DNA from: Oleispirillum naphthae
GTDB lineage: Bacteria > Pseudomonadota > Alphaproteobacteria > Rhodospirillales > Rhodospirillaceae
Direction: 5' to 3'
Assembly: GCA_027864655.1 (NCBI GenBank)
Contig: JAQAZG010000006.1
Location: 1 to 64,000 of the forward strand
DNA length: 64,000 bases
The number at the start of each line of letters is the position of its first letter. Position 1 is the stretch's first letter. The notes below the pieces were generated by a model, which ran no database searches, was not told where the DNA came from, and was given only the letters and a program-made list of their open reading frames with translations. Position numbers and translations under genes: made by a program. This document shows positions 9,098 through 16,720 of this stretch, in pieces.

Positions 9098-10492
9098 CTA
9101 CGCCCGCAAGGCCTCCGGCGGCGCGACGCCCGCGGCGGCCAGGTGCGCGGCCACCGCCGCCACCGCGGCGGCCAGCCCGGCCTCGGTCTTCGCCTCGGCG
9201 CGGACGGTAAGCTCCGCCTGGGTATTGGAGGCGCGCAACAGCCACCAGCCCTCCGCCGTTTTCACCCGCACGCCGTCCACCGTTTCCACCTCCGCGCCCG
9301 CCTCCGCCAGGCGCGCGGCCACCGCATCGACCACGGCGAACTTCTCCTCCTCGCCGCAGGGAATGCGCACCTCCGGCGTCGCGGGCAGGCGCGGCAGCGC
9401 GCCGTGCCAGGCGGAGAGTCCGCCCTGCCGCGCCGCCAGGCCCTCGATCAGGCGCAGCGCCGCATAGAGGCCGTCGTCGAAGCCGTAGTAGCGGTCGGCG
9501 AAGAAGATGTGGCCGCTCATCTCCCCGGCGAGCGGCGCGCCCTCCTCCGCCATGCGGGCGCGGATCAGCGAGTGCCCGGTGCGGCTCATCAGCGGCGCGC
9601 CGCCGAGGGCGCGGATGCGGTCGAACAGGGTCTGCGAGGACTTCACGTCGGCGATCACCGTCGCGCCGGGGCGGCGCGCCAGCACGTCCTCGGCGAGCAG
9701 CGCGAGGATGCGGTCGCCCCAGAGGATTTCGCCGGTCTCGTCCACCACGCCGAGGCGGTCGCCGTCGCCGTCGAAGGCGACGCCGAGGTCCGCCCCCTCG
9801 GCGCGCACCGCCGCGGCGAGCGGCGCAAGGTTGGCGGCCACCGCCGGGTCCGGGTGATGATGGGGGAAGCGCCCGTCCACCTCGGGAAACAGCACCCGGT
9901 GCCGCCCGGGCAGGCGGCGCGCCAGTGCCTCCGCCACCGGGCCGGTGGCGCCGTTGCCGCAGTCCCACACCACCGAAAGCGGCCGCGCCGGGGCGATGTC
10001 GCGCAGCAGGCGGGCGACGTAGGCGTCCTCCACCTCGCGTTCCTCCACCGCGCCGTCGCCGGAGACGAAGTCCCCCGCCGCGGCGCGCGCGCCGAGCGCG
10101 CGGATATCCGGGCCGAACAGCGGGCGGCCGCCCATCACCATCTTGAAGCCGTTGTGGTCCGCCGGATTGTGCGAGGCGGTGACGATGATCCCGGCGTCGG
10201 CCTTGAGCGCCTCCACCGCGAAGAACAGCATCGGCGTCGGGCCGCGCCCCACCGAGAGCACGGTGACGCCGGAGGCGGTCAGCCCGTCGATCAGCGCGGC
10301 GGCGAGATCGGGGGAGGAAAGCCGCCCGTCGCGCGCCACCGCCACGGTGCCGCCGCCCGCCTCGATCAGCCGCGAGCCGAAGGCCATGCCGAGGGCCACC
10401 GCGTCGGCGATGCGCAGGGTGCGCCCCACCTCGCCGCGGATGTCGTAGTCGCGCAGGATCGCGGGGTGGAAGCGGTGGCCGTGCACCGTCAC
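9098..10492 (-). CDS. Phosphomannomutase/phosphoglucomutase
   Basis: An alpha-D-phosphohexomutase that interconverts hexose 6- and 1-phosphates, supplying glucose-1-P or mannose-1-P for sugar nucleotides. The 464-residue protein shows the phosphoserine loop TASHNPADHNG (Ser107), the metal loop DGDGDR (241-246), the sugar-binding GEMSGHIFF and the C-terminal phosphate-binding RASNTQAELTVRAEA. The GTG start overlaps the ugd stop (GTGA), implying coupled translation; a second in-frame GTG lies two codons on. With ugd and galU upstream it forms a block making glucose-1-P, UDP-glucose and UDP-glucuronate for envelope polysaccharide. Confidence 0.93.
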   Translation of the reverse strand: MTVHGHRFHPAILRDYDIRGEVGRTLRIADAVALGMAFGSRLIEAGGGTVAVARDGRLSSPDLAAALIDGLTASGVTVLSVGRGPTPMLFFAVEALKADAGIIVTASHNPADHNGFKMVMGGRPLFGPDIRALGARAAAGDFVSGDGAVEEREVEDAYVARLLRDIAPARPLSVVWDCGNGATGPVAEALARRLPGRHRVLFPEVDGRFPHHHPDPAVAANLAPLAAAVRAEGADLGVAFDGDGDRLGVVDETGEILWGDRILALLAEDVLARRPGATVIADVKSSQTLFDRIRALGGAPLMSRTGHSLIRARMAEEGAPLAGEMSGHIFFADRYYGFDDGLYAALRLIEGLAARQGGLSAWHGALPRLPATPEVRIPCGEEEKFAVVDAVAARLAEAGAEVETVDGVRVKTAEGWWLLRASNTQAELTVRAEAKTEAGLAAAVAAVAAHLAAAGVAPPEALRA

Positions 10493-11820
10493 CCGGCCGT
10501 CCCGGAGGCCGCAACCGGGCGGCCGACGCACGAATAGGCGAAGCCCCGCTCCGTCATCTCCCTGGGATCGTAGATGTTGCGCAGGTCCACCATCACCGGC
10601 GCGGCCATCAGCGCCTTGACGCGGGCGAGGTCGAGGCTGCGGAAGGCGTTCCACTCGGTGAGGATGACCAGCGCGTCCGCCCCCTCCATCGCCGCGTAGG
10701 CATCGGCGCAATAGGCCACCTCCGGCGGCAGCAGCGGCTTCGCCTCGGCCATGCCCTCGGGGTCGAAGGCGCGCACCCTGGCGCCCGCGGCGAGCAGCCC
10801 GGGAACGAGGTCGAGGCTGGCGCTGTCGCGCATGTCGTCGGTGTTGGGCTTGAAGGTCAGCCCCAGCACCGCCACCGTCTTCCCCGCGAGAACGCCCCCC
10901 ACCGCCGCGGCGACGCGGCCGGTGAGCGCCTTCTTGCGCCTGTCGTTGATGTCCACCGTGGTCTCGATCAGGCGCATCGGCGAGCCGTAGTCCTTCGCCG
11001 TGCGCACCAGGGCCAGCGTGTCCTTGGGGAAGCACGAGCCGCCGTAGCCCGGCCCGGGGTGCAGGAACTTCTTGCCGATGCGGCCGTCCAGTCCGATGCC
11101 GCGGGAAACGTCGTGCACGTCCGCGCCGACCGCCTCGCAGAGATCGGCGATCTCGTTGATGAAGGTGATCTTCATCGCCAGGAAGGCGTTGCCCGCGTAC
11201 TTGATGAGTTCCGAGGTCTCGCGGGAGGTGAAGACGATCGGCGTCTCGATCAGGTAGAGGACGCGGTAGAGCTGGCGCATCACCTCGCGGGCGCGCTCGC
11301 TCTCGGTGCCGATGACCACGCGGTCGGGGCGCATGAAGTCGTTGATCGCCGAGCCTTCGCGCAGGAACTCGGGGTTGGAGACGACGTCGAAATCGGCGTC
11401 CGGGCAGGTCTTGCGGATGATCTCCTCGACCTCGCGGCCGGTGCCCACCGGCACCGTCGATTTGGTCACCACCACGGTGTAGCCGTCCATCGCGGCGGCG
11501 ATCTCCTCCGACGCCGCATAGACGTAGGAGAGGTCGGCGTGGCCGTCGCCGCGGCGCGACGGCGTGCCCACCGCGATGAACACCGCATCCGCCGCGCGCA
11601 CCGCATCCGCAAGATCGGTGGTGAACGACAGCCGCCCCGCCTTGACGTTGGAGCGAACCATGTCGTCGAGGCCGGGTTCGAAGATCGGAATCTCGCCCCG
11701 CTTCAGCATCTCGATCTTGCGGGCGTCCTTGTCCACGCAGACCACGTCGATGCCGAATTCGGAAAAACACGTTCCCGACACCAGACCGACATAGCCGGTG
11801 CCGATCATCGCAATACGCAT
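10489..11820 (-). CDS. ugd: UDP-glucose 6-dehydrogenase
   Basis: Oxidises UDP-glucose to UDP-glucuronate with two NAD+. The 443-residue protein has the N-terminal Rossmann start MRIAMIGTGYVGLVSG, the VAVGTPS-type loop, a central helix with KYAGNAFLAMKI, and the catalytic segment GYGGSCFPKDT with nucleophile Cys263. The C-terminal UDP-binding domain includes GLTFKPNTDDMRDS. It is preceded by galU (36-base gap) and overlaps the phosphohexomutase gene by four bases, so the three are probably one transcript making precursors for exopolysaccharide or LPS. Confidence 0.95.
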   Translation of the reverse strand: MRIAMIGTGYVGLVSGTCFSEFGIDVVCVDKDARKIEMLKRGEIPIFEPGLDDMVRSNVKAGRLSFTTDLADAVRAADAVFIAVGTPSRRGDGHADLSYVYAASEEIAAAMDGYTVVVTKSTVPVGTGREVEEIIRKTCPDADFDVVSNPEFLREGSAINDFMRPDRVVIGTESERAREVMRQLYRVLYLIETPIVFTSRETSELIKYAGNAFLAMKITFINEIADLCEAVGADVHDVSRGIGLDGRIGKKFLHPGPGYGGSCFPKDTLALVRTAKDYGSPMRLIETTVDINDRRKKALTGRVAAAVGGVLAGKTVAVLGLTFKPNTDDMRDSASLDLVPGLLAAGARVRAFDPEGMAEAKPLLPPEVAYCADAYAAMEGADALVILTEWNAFRSLDLARVKALMAAPVMVDLRNIYDPREMTERGFAYSCVGRPVAASGTAG

Positions 11821-11856
11821 TGTCGCTTCACTCCACCTGTAAACGCGTGCCTGCCT

Positions 11857-12729
11857 TCAGCAGACCAGATCCCTCAGCGCGGCGCGCACGTCGTCGGCCA
11901 GATCCGGCCGGTGCAGCGCGAAGGCCACGTTGGCCTGCAAAAAGCCCACCTTGTCGCCGCAGTCGAAGCGCACGCCCTCAAACCGCAGGCCGTGGAACGG
12001 CACCACCGCGAGCGTCGTCGCCAGCGCGTCGGTGAGCTGAATCTCGTTGCCCGCGCCGATCATCCGCCGCCCCAAGGGCGAGAACACCACCGGGTCGAGG
12101 ATGTAGCGCCCGATGATCGACAGCGTCGAGGGCGCGTCCGCGGGCTTGGGTTTCTCCACCAGGCCCTTGGCCTTGGCGAGCTTGCCGTCGTCGGTCTCGA
12201 TGTCGAGGATGCCGTAGCGGAAGGTGTGCTCGCGCGGCACGTCCTGCACCGCCACCAGATTGCCGCCCAGCGGATCGTAGACGTCGGTCATCTGCTTGAG
12301 CACCGGCTCGTCGGCGAGGATCAGGTCGTCCGGCAGGATCACCGCGAACGGCTCGCCGCCCACCAGGTGGCGCGCGCACCACACCGCATGGCCGAGGCCC
12401 AAGGGCTCGGTCTGGCGGGTGTAGCTGATCTGCCCGGAGCGCGGCATGAAGCGGCGCACCGCGTCCAGCGCCTCGTCCTTGTGGCGCTCCTCGAGCATGC
12501 GCTCCAGCTCCGGCGCGTAGTCGAAGTGATCCTCCAGCGCGTTCTTGCCGCGCCCGGTGACGAAGATGAAGTGCTCCACCCCCGCCGCCGCGGCTTCCTC
12601 CACCGCGTACTGAATCAGCGGTTTATCGACGACCGGAAGCATCTCCTTCGGCATCGCCTTGGTCGCGGGCAGGAAGCGCGTACCCATGCCGCCGACCGGG
12701 AAAACCGCCTTGCGAACTCGATGACCCAT
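11857..12729 (-). CDS. galU: UTP-glucose-1-phosphate uridylyltransferase
   Basis: Makes UDP-glucose from UTP and glucose-1-phosphate. The 290-residue protein carries the nucleotidyltransferase signature GGMGTRFLPATKAMPKEM at residues 13-30, the VDKPLIQYAVEEA motif and VEKPKP in the active-site loop. The ATG at 12729 has GGAG six bases upstream; an in-frame ATG four codons earlier is less well placed. It is the promoter-proximal gene of the galU-ugd-phosphohexomutase block. A 116-base gap separates it from mipZ. Confidence 0.95.
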   Translation of the reverse strand: MGHRVRKAVFPVGGMGTRFLPATKAMPKEMLPVVDKPLIQYAVEEAAAAGVEHFIFVTGRGKNALEDHFDYAPELERMLEERHKDEALDAVRRFMPRSGQISYTRQTEPLGLGHAVWCARHLVGGEPFAVILPDDLILADEPVLKQMTDVYDPLGGNLVAVQDVPREHTFRYGILDIETDDGKLAKAKGLVEKPKPADAPSTLSIIGRYILDPVVFSPLGRRMIGAGNEIQLTDALATTLAVVPFHGLRFEGVRFDCGDKVGFLQANVAFALHRPDLADDVRAALRDLVC

Positions 12730-12845
12730 GAAAGACTCCAACGTCTCTGCGAAGCGCGGATTTCACACACACCGCGCGGGGTTCTTATAAGCCGGGGCGC
12801 GGCGGGAAGTCCAGACCCGGCAGGTGACCGAACGATGACCGCCGC

Positions 12846-13679
12846 TCAGGCGTTCGGGATCAGGCCGGTGAAGCCGATGGCGTTGAACAACGCCCGCAAT
12901 TCCTGGCGTGCTGCGATATGGGACACCGAAAGGTCCACCGCAATGCCGGGACGCCTGAGGTCGAGCAGGGTCAGGCCGGAAAGGAACAGTTCGCGGTAGA
13001 TCACCCGCTCGCCCAGCCCCGCCACCGGGGTGAAGCCGATGCGCTCCGCCAGGGAGGCGATCGCCGCCTCCATCGCCCGCTTGTTGTGCGCATCCAGGTT
13101 GGACAGGCGGTTGCGCAAAACGAACCAGCGCAACGCCGCGCGGCCCTGGCGGGCGCGCTCCTTGCGGGTGTCCCACACCAGCTCGGCGTAATGGCTGGGC
13201 GCGAGCACGCGGTGGGTCTCCGGCTCGACCCGGCCGAGCACGTCGAGATCGACGAAGCTGTCGTTCAGCGGCGTGATCAGGGTGTCGGCGAAGACATGCC
13301 CGGCGCGCGACAGCCCGGTCGCCGCGCCGGGGGTATCGACGATCAGGAGTTCCTCGTTGCGGATCGCCGTCAGCGCCAGTTCCGCCAGTTCCTCGATGCC
13401 GTCGCCCGCCATGGTGTAGACCGTCGGCACCGGCAGGATGACGCCGGTCTTGCGCACCGTCTCCACGCGGTTTTCCACATAGCGCGACACCGACTTCTGC
13501 CGCGGGTCGAGGTCGATGATGCCGACGCGCCCGCCCGCGTTGGCGAAGGCCACCGCCATGTGCATGGCGATCGTCGATTTGCCGGTGCCGCCCTTTTCGT
13601 TGCCGATCACCACCACGTGGGCCGGTCTTTCTTGTTGCGCGCCGATGGCCACCTTGCCCCCCGTCCGCCGCGCCGCCAT
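12846..13679 (-). CDS. mipZ: MipZ division-plane positioning ATPase (ParA/MinD superfamily)
   Basis: MipZ binds ParB at the poles and forms a gradient that blocks FtsZ polymerisation away from midcell in alphaproteobacteria. The 277-residue protein has the deviant Walker A motif GNEKGGTGKST (residues 26-36), a Walker A' IIDLDPRQ and the switch DTPGAATGLS. It also has the MipZ-type block SFVDLDVLGRVEPE and a long C-terminal segment found in that family. The ATG at 13679 follows AAGGA. No parB or ftsZ is nearby. The assignment over generic ParA rests on the whole-length pattern. Confidence 0.88.
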   Translation of the reverse strand: MAARRTGGKVAIGAQQERPAHVVVIGNEKGGTGKSTIAMHMAVAFANAGGRVGIIDLDPRQKSVSRYVENRVETVRKTGVILPVPTVYTMAGDGIEELAELALTAIRNEELLIVDTPGAATGLSRAGHVFADTLITPLNDSFVDLDVLGRVEPETHRVLAPSHYAELVWDTRKERARQGRAALRWFVLRNRLSNLDAHNKRAMEAAIASLAERIGFTPVAGLGERVIYRELFLSGLTLLDLRRPGIAVDLSVSHIAARQELRALFNAIGFTGLIPNA

Positions 13680-13920
13680 GTCCTTGGTTTTACAAAAGGC
13701 GCGGTGTCATCAGGAAGCCACATTCCACGCCCCGCCGCAACCCCGGCGAAGCGCAAAAAAACCGCGCAAAAACCGCCGCGGCGGAATATGCCCGCCGTGG
13801 ATTTACATTGTACACAAAGCCCGGTAGCGTACGTGGAAATCGAATACGCCCGCATGCCCGCAGCCGCGCCGCGGGAGGTTTCCGCCCCGTCGTTCCCCAC
13901 CCCTGCCGCGTGCCCGTGAA
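13680..13920. promoter_or_regulatory. Divergent intergenic region between mipZ and the AEC permease gene
   Basis: A 241-base gap between two divergent genes must hold both promoters. A minus-strand TACAAT at 13807-13812 could be a -10 box for mipZ, but no good -35 stands 17 bases upstream. The permease ATG directly follows a TGA and has no clear Shine-Dalgarno sequence. No other structure was recognised. Confidence 0.3.
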
Positions 13921-14859
13921 ATGCTGTCCGAAAGTCTCCACCACATCCTGCTCTCCGCGCCGCTGTTCCTGCTGATTTTCATCGGTTACGCGGCGATGCG
14001 CGCCTTCAAATGGCCGCACGCGATGGCCGACCACCTGTCGAAGTTCGTCTTCAACATCCTCGTCCCGGCGCTTCTGTTCAGCACGATGTCGCGGTTTTCC
14101 TCCCTGCCGCCCGTGGACTCCCGGCTGCTCATCGCCTTTTTCGGCAGTTGCCTGATCGTCTTCGCGATCGGCCGCCTCGCCGCCTGGAGGCTGTTCCGGC
14201 TGGATGGGGTGTCGCAGTCGGTGTTCGGCGTCGGCTGCATCTTCTCCAACAACGTGTTCCTCGGCATTCCTCTGGCCAAGGCGACCCTCGGCGAGGCGTC
14301 GCTGCCGTCGGTGTCGCTGATCGTCGCGTTCAACGCGCTGGTCCTGTGGACCCTGGTCACCGTTTCCGTGGAGTGGTCGCTGCACGGCAGCCTGTCGTTC
14401 CGGGGCTTCGCCAAGATGCTGCGGAGCGTCCTCCTCAACCCGATCATCGTCGCCATCGTCGCCGGGCTGGCCTTCGATGCGAGCGGCCTCGCCCTGCCGG
14501 CGCTCATCGACGCGCCGGTCCAGATGCTGGCGAAGGCCACCTCGCCGATGGCGCTGGTGACCCTCGGCATGGGGCTCGCCAAGTTCGGCTTCCGCGCGGG
14601 CTGGCGCGAGGGTTCGGCGATCGCCGTCTTCAAGCTCGCGGTGCAGCCCGCCGTGGTCTGGGTCCTGGCGCTGCTGCTCGGCCTGCCGCCCCTGGAAACC
14701 CAGTCGATCGTCATGCTCGCGTCGATCGCCGTCGGCTTCAACGTCTACCTGATGGCCGACCAGTTCGGCAAGATGGGCGCCGCCACCGCCTCGGCCATCG
14801 TCATGTCCACCCTCCTCGCCGCGGTGACCACGCCGGTGGCGATCGCCCTGGTGCGCTGA
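13921..14859 (+). CDS. AEC family transporter (auxin efflux carrier type)
   Basis: A 312-residue integral membrane protein of the AEC/BART superfamily, whose bacterial members export or exchange malate, malonate and other small acids. About ten hydrophobic helices are visible, arranged as two halves of five. The half-helix motif KFVFNILVPALLFSTMSRF in the first half and the SPMALVTLGMGLAKFGFRAG stretch in the second are typical. The start lacks a clear ribosome-binding site. The substrate cannot be read from sequence. It precedes an unrelated VUT-family gene on the same strand by about 120 bases. Confidence 0.88.
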   Translation: MLSESLHHILLSAPLFLLIFIGYAAMRAFKWPHAMADHLSKFVFNILVPALLFSTMSRFSSLPPVDSRLLIAFFGSCLIVFAIGRLAAWRLFRLDGVSQSVFGVGCIFSNNVFLGIPLAKATLGEASLPSVSLIVAFNALVLWTLVTVSVEWSLHGSLSFRGFAKMLRSVLLNPIIVAIVAGLAFDASGLALPALIDAPVQMLAKATSPMALVTLGMGLAKFGFRAGWREGSAIAVFKLAVQPAVVWVLALLLGLPPLETQSIVMLASIAVGFNVYLMADQFGKMGAATASAIVMSTLLAAVTTPVAIALVR

Positions 14860-14981
14860 AGCGGCGGTTTTCCGCTGGACAGCGCCCCTCCGGCGTGGTT
14901 ATCTCCGCCCCCTGAGTTTTTCGCACATGCCCGGTTTCGCTGGAGACCCGGCAGGTTTGCTATGCGTGGAGAATGGAACGG

Positions 14982-15503
14982 ATGCCCGTGAACAAGCAGC
15001 TTGCCCTGCCGGTCGCCGCCATGGTGGTGGTGGTGGTGGTTTCGAACATCATGGTGCAGTACCCGATCAACGACTGGCTGACCTATGGCGCGTTGACCTA
15101 TCCGGTGGCGTTTTTCGTCACCGACCTGACCAACCGCGCCTTCGGCCCGGCGCAGGCGCGCCGCGTGGTGCGCTGGGGGTTCTTCTGCGCGGTGGTCCTC
15201 TCGGCATGGGTGGCGACGCCGCGCATCGCCTTCGCCTCCGGCTCCGCCTTCCTGGTGGCGCAGTTGCTGGACGTCTTCGTGTTCAACCGCCTGCGCAAGG
15301 AAAGCTGGTGGAAAGCGCCGCTCGCCTCCTCGGTGATCGGCTCGGCGATCGACACCACCTTGTTCTTCTCCCTCGCCTTCGCCGGTTCCGGCCTGCCGTG
15401 GCTGACCTGGGCCTATGGCGACTTCGCGGTGAAGATCGGCATGGCGCTCCTGATGCTTGCGCCCTATGGCGGCATCGTCCGCAGGCGTTTCGCCGGCGTT
15501 TGA
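14982..15503 (+). CDS. VUT/YhhQ family queuosine-precursor transporter
   Basis: A 173-residue membrane protein of the YhhQ/VUT family, which imports preQ0/preQ1 or queuine-type 7-deazapurines for tRNA modification. Five to six hydrophobic segments are present, with the family markers TYPVAFFVTDLTNRAFGP and the SAIDTTLFFSLAF segment near the end. The first helix contains six consecutive Val codons, five of them a perfect GTG run at 15024-15038. The ATG at 14982 has GGAG at ten bases; the ATG at 14973 lies only one base from it. I see no preQ1 riboswitch upstream. A strong hairpin follows the gene. Confidence 0.85.
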   Translation: MPVNKQLALPVAAMVVVVVVSNIMVQYPINDWLTYGALTYPVAFFVTDLTNRAFGPAQARRVVRWGFFCAVVLSAWVATPRIAFASGSAFLVAQLLDVFVFNRLRKESWWKAPLASSVIGSAIDTTLFFSLAFAGSGLPWLTWAYGDFAVKIGMALLMLAPYGGIVRRRFAGV

Positions 15504-15541
15504 TTTTTATCCCTTTGTTAAACCTGCCCCGCTAAGGTGAA

Positions 15542-15574
15542 AACCGGACCGGCGCGCGAGCGCGCGGTCCGGTT
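15542..15574 (+). terminator. Hairpin terminator after the VUT transporter gene
   Basis: An almost perfect GC-rich inverted repeat, AACCGGACC at 15542-15550 pairing with GGTCCGGTT at the other end, with extra GCGCGC pairing inside. It lies 38 bases after the stop codon and is followed by only a short T-rich stretch (CGGCTGTTT). It probably ends the transporter transcript before the secreted GH114-like gene. Confidence 0.6.
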
Positions 15575-15598
15575 CGGCTGTTTCCGGCGGAGGCCCCC

Positions 15599-16702
15599 TT
15601 GCCGCGCATCTTCCCGCGCATCGTCTGCATTCTCGCCGCCGCGCTCGCCGCCGCGCTGCCGGTGCGCGAGGCCGCGGCGCAGAGCCGCAAGCCGCTCACC
15701 CGCATGGAAAAGCTGATGGCGATTCCGCGCTTCCGCGAGGAACTGCGCCTCATCGTGGACGGCCTGGCGCAATATGCGGAAAGCCGCGACCCGCGCTTCC
15801 TTCTGGTCGGGCGGATGCCCTTGGGCCTGATGGCGACGAGCCCCTGGGAGCAGCAGCGCGAAAGCCTGCTCGACCCGGCCTCCCTCGACCGCGAGCCGGT
15901 GCCCGACACCGCGCCGGGCGCGCCGTTCCGCCGCATCCTGCACGATCTCGACGCGGTGGCGCTGGACGGCGTCAACTGCCCCAAACCGCCGCCGAAACCC
16001 GACGCGCCCAAGCCCTCCCGCGCCGAGGAAATGAAGGCGCAGGCGATCGCGCAACGCATCGCGGCGGTCCGCGCCTCGGGGATGCGGGTGATCTCGCTGG
16101 ACCCGTGCGCCGCCGCCGACCCCTTCGCCACGGCGAAGCGCGGCCGCGCGGAGAAGACGCTGAGCATCGCCGAAATCGGCGCCCCGGACGCGCCGCAGCG
16201 CCTGCCCAAGGGCCGCCCGCCGTTCGAGAACGCCGCCAACGTGGACAACCTGGGCGACGTGAAGAACGGCCTGTGGATGCGCGGCCCGCGCGCCTATGCG
16301 TCGAAGGACGACTGGCTGATGGCCTTGGGTGAAAGCAACGCCGATCTGGTGATCGTCGATGCCTTCTACGCCGCCGACAAGCCGCTGACCCGCACCGACG
16401 TGCGCGGCCTGAAATACAAGCGCCTGGGCGCGCGCCGCCTGCTGCTGGCGGAGATCAACCTTTCCGCGGCGCGCGACGACCGCTACTACTGGAAGCGCGG
16501 CTGGCGGGTCGGGGAACCCGCCTTCCTGCGCGAGCCGTTGCCGGGCATGCCCTCGGACATTCTCGTCAACTACTGGATGCCGGAGTGGAAAGAAATCCTC
16601 GGGGCATACTTCAAGGGATTGATGGACCTGGGCTTCGACGGCGTGTTGCTGGACGGGCTGAACGCCCCCGACCGTCTGGAGTACGAGGTCTTCCTCGAAT
16701 GA
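15599..16702 (+). CDS. Secreted GH114-like (endo-alpha-1,4-polygalactosaminidase type) TIM-barrel protein
   Basis: A 367-residue exported protein starting at TTG, chosen because a perfect GGAGG lies five bases upstream and the signal peptide (RIVCILAAALAAALPV...AAA) begins there. The C-terminal half has features of the GH114/TM1410 family: [47 protein letters not shown] and DLGFDGVLLDGL. Family members cleave galactosamine-containing polysaccharides such as Pel. The N-terminal ~130 residues form an unusual charged, Pro-rich extension. A candidate acid is the Asp in DGVLLDG. The acyl-ligase-like gene follows after 18 bases, suggesting one transcript. Confidence 0.72.
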   Translation: MPRIFPRIVCILAAALAAALPVREAAAQSRKPLTRMEKLMAIPRFREELRLIVDGLAQYAESRDPRFLLVGRMPLGLMATSPWEQQRESLLDPASLDREPVPDTAPGAPFRRILHDLDAVALDGVNCPKPPPKPDAPKPSRAEEMKAQAIAQRIAAVRASGMRVISLDPCAAADPFATAKRGRAEKTLSIAEIGAPDAPQRLPKGRPPFENAANVDNLGDVKNGLWMRGPRAYASKDDWLMALGESNADLVIVDAFYAADKPLTRTDVRGLKYKRLGARRLLLAEINLSAARDDRYYWKRGWRVGEPAFLREPLPGMPSDILVNYWMPEWKEILGAYFKGLMDLGFDGVLLDGLNAPDRLEYEVFLE

Positions 16703-16720
16703 ACCTGGGATCGAACCGCC

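Noticed and set aside
9098..11770. Fusion of the phosphohexomutase frame with an upstream 430-codon extension
   Set aside because: The extension runs through ugd in another frame. The GTG at 10492 overlapping the ugd stop gives a normal-length mutase.
14860..14981. Possible preQ1 riboswitch before the VUT/YhhQ gene
   Set aside because: No recognisable preQ1-I, II or III core sequence or pseudoknot could be traced in this interval.
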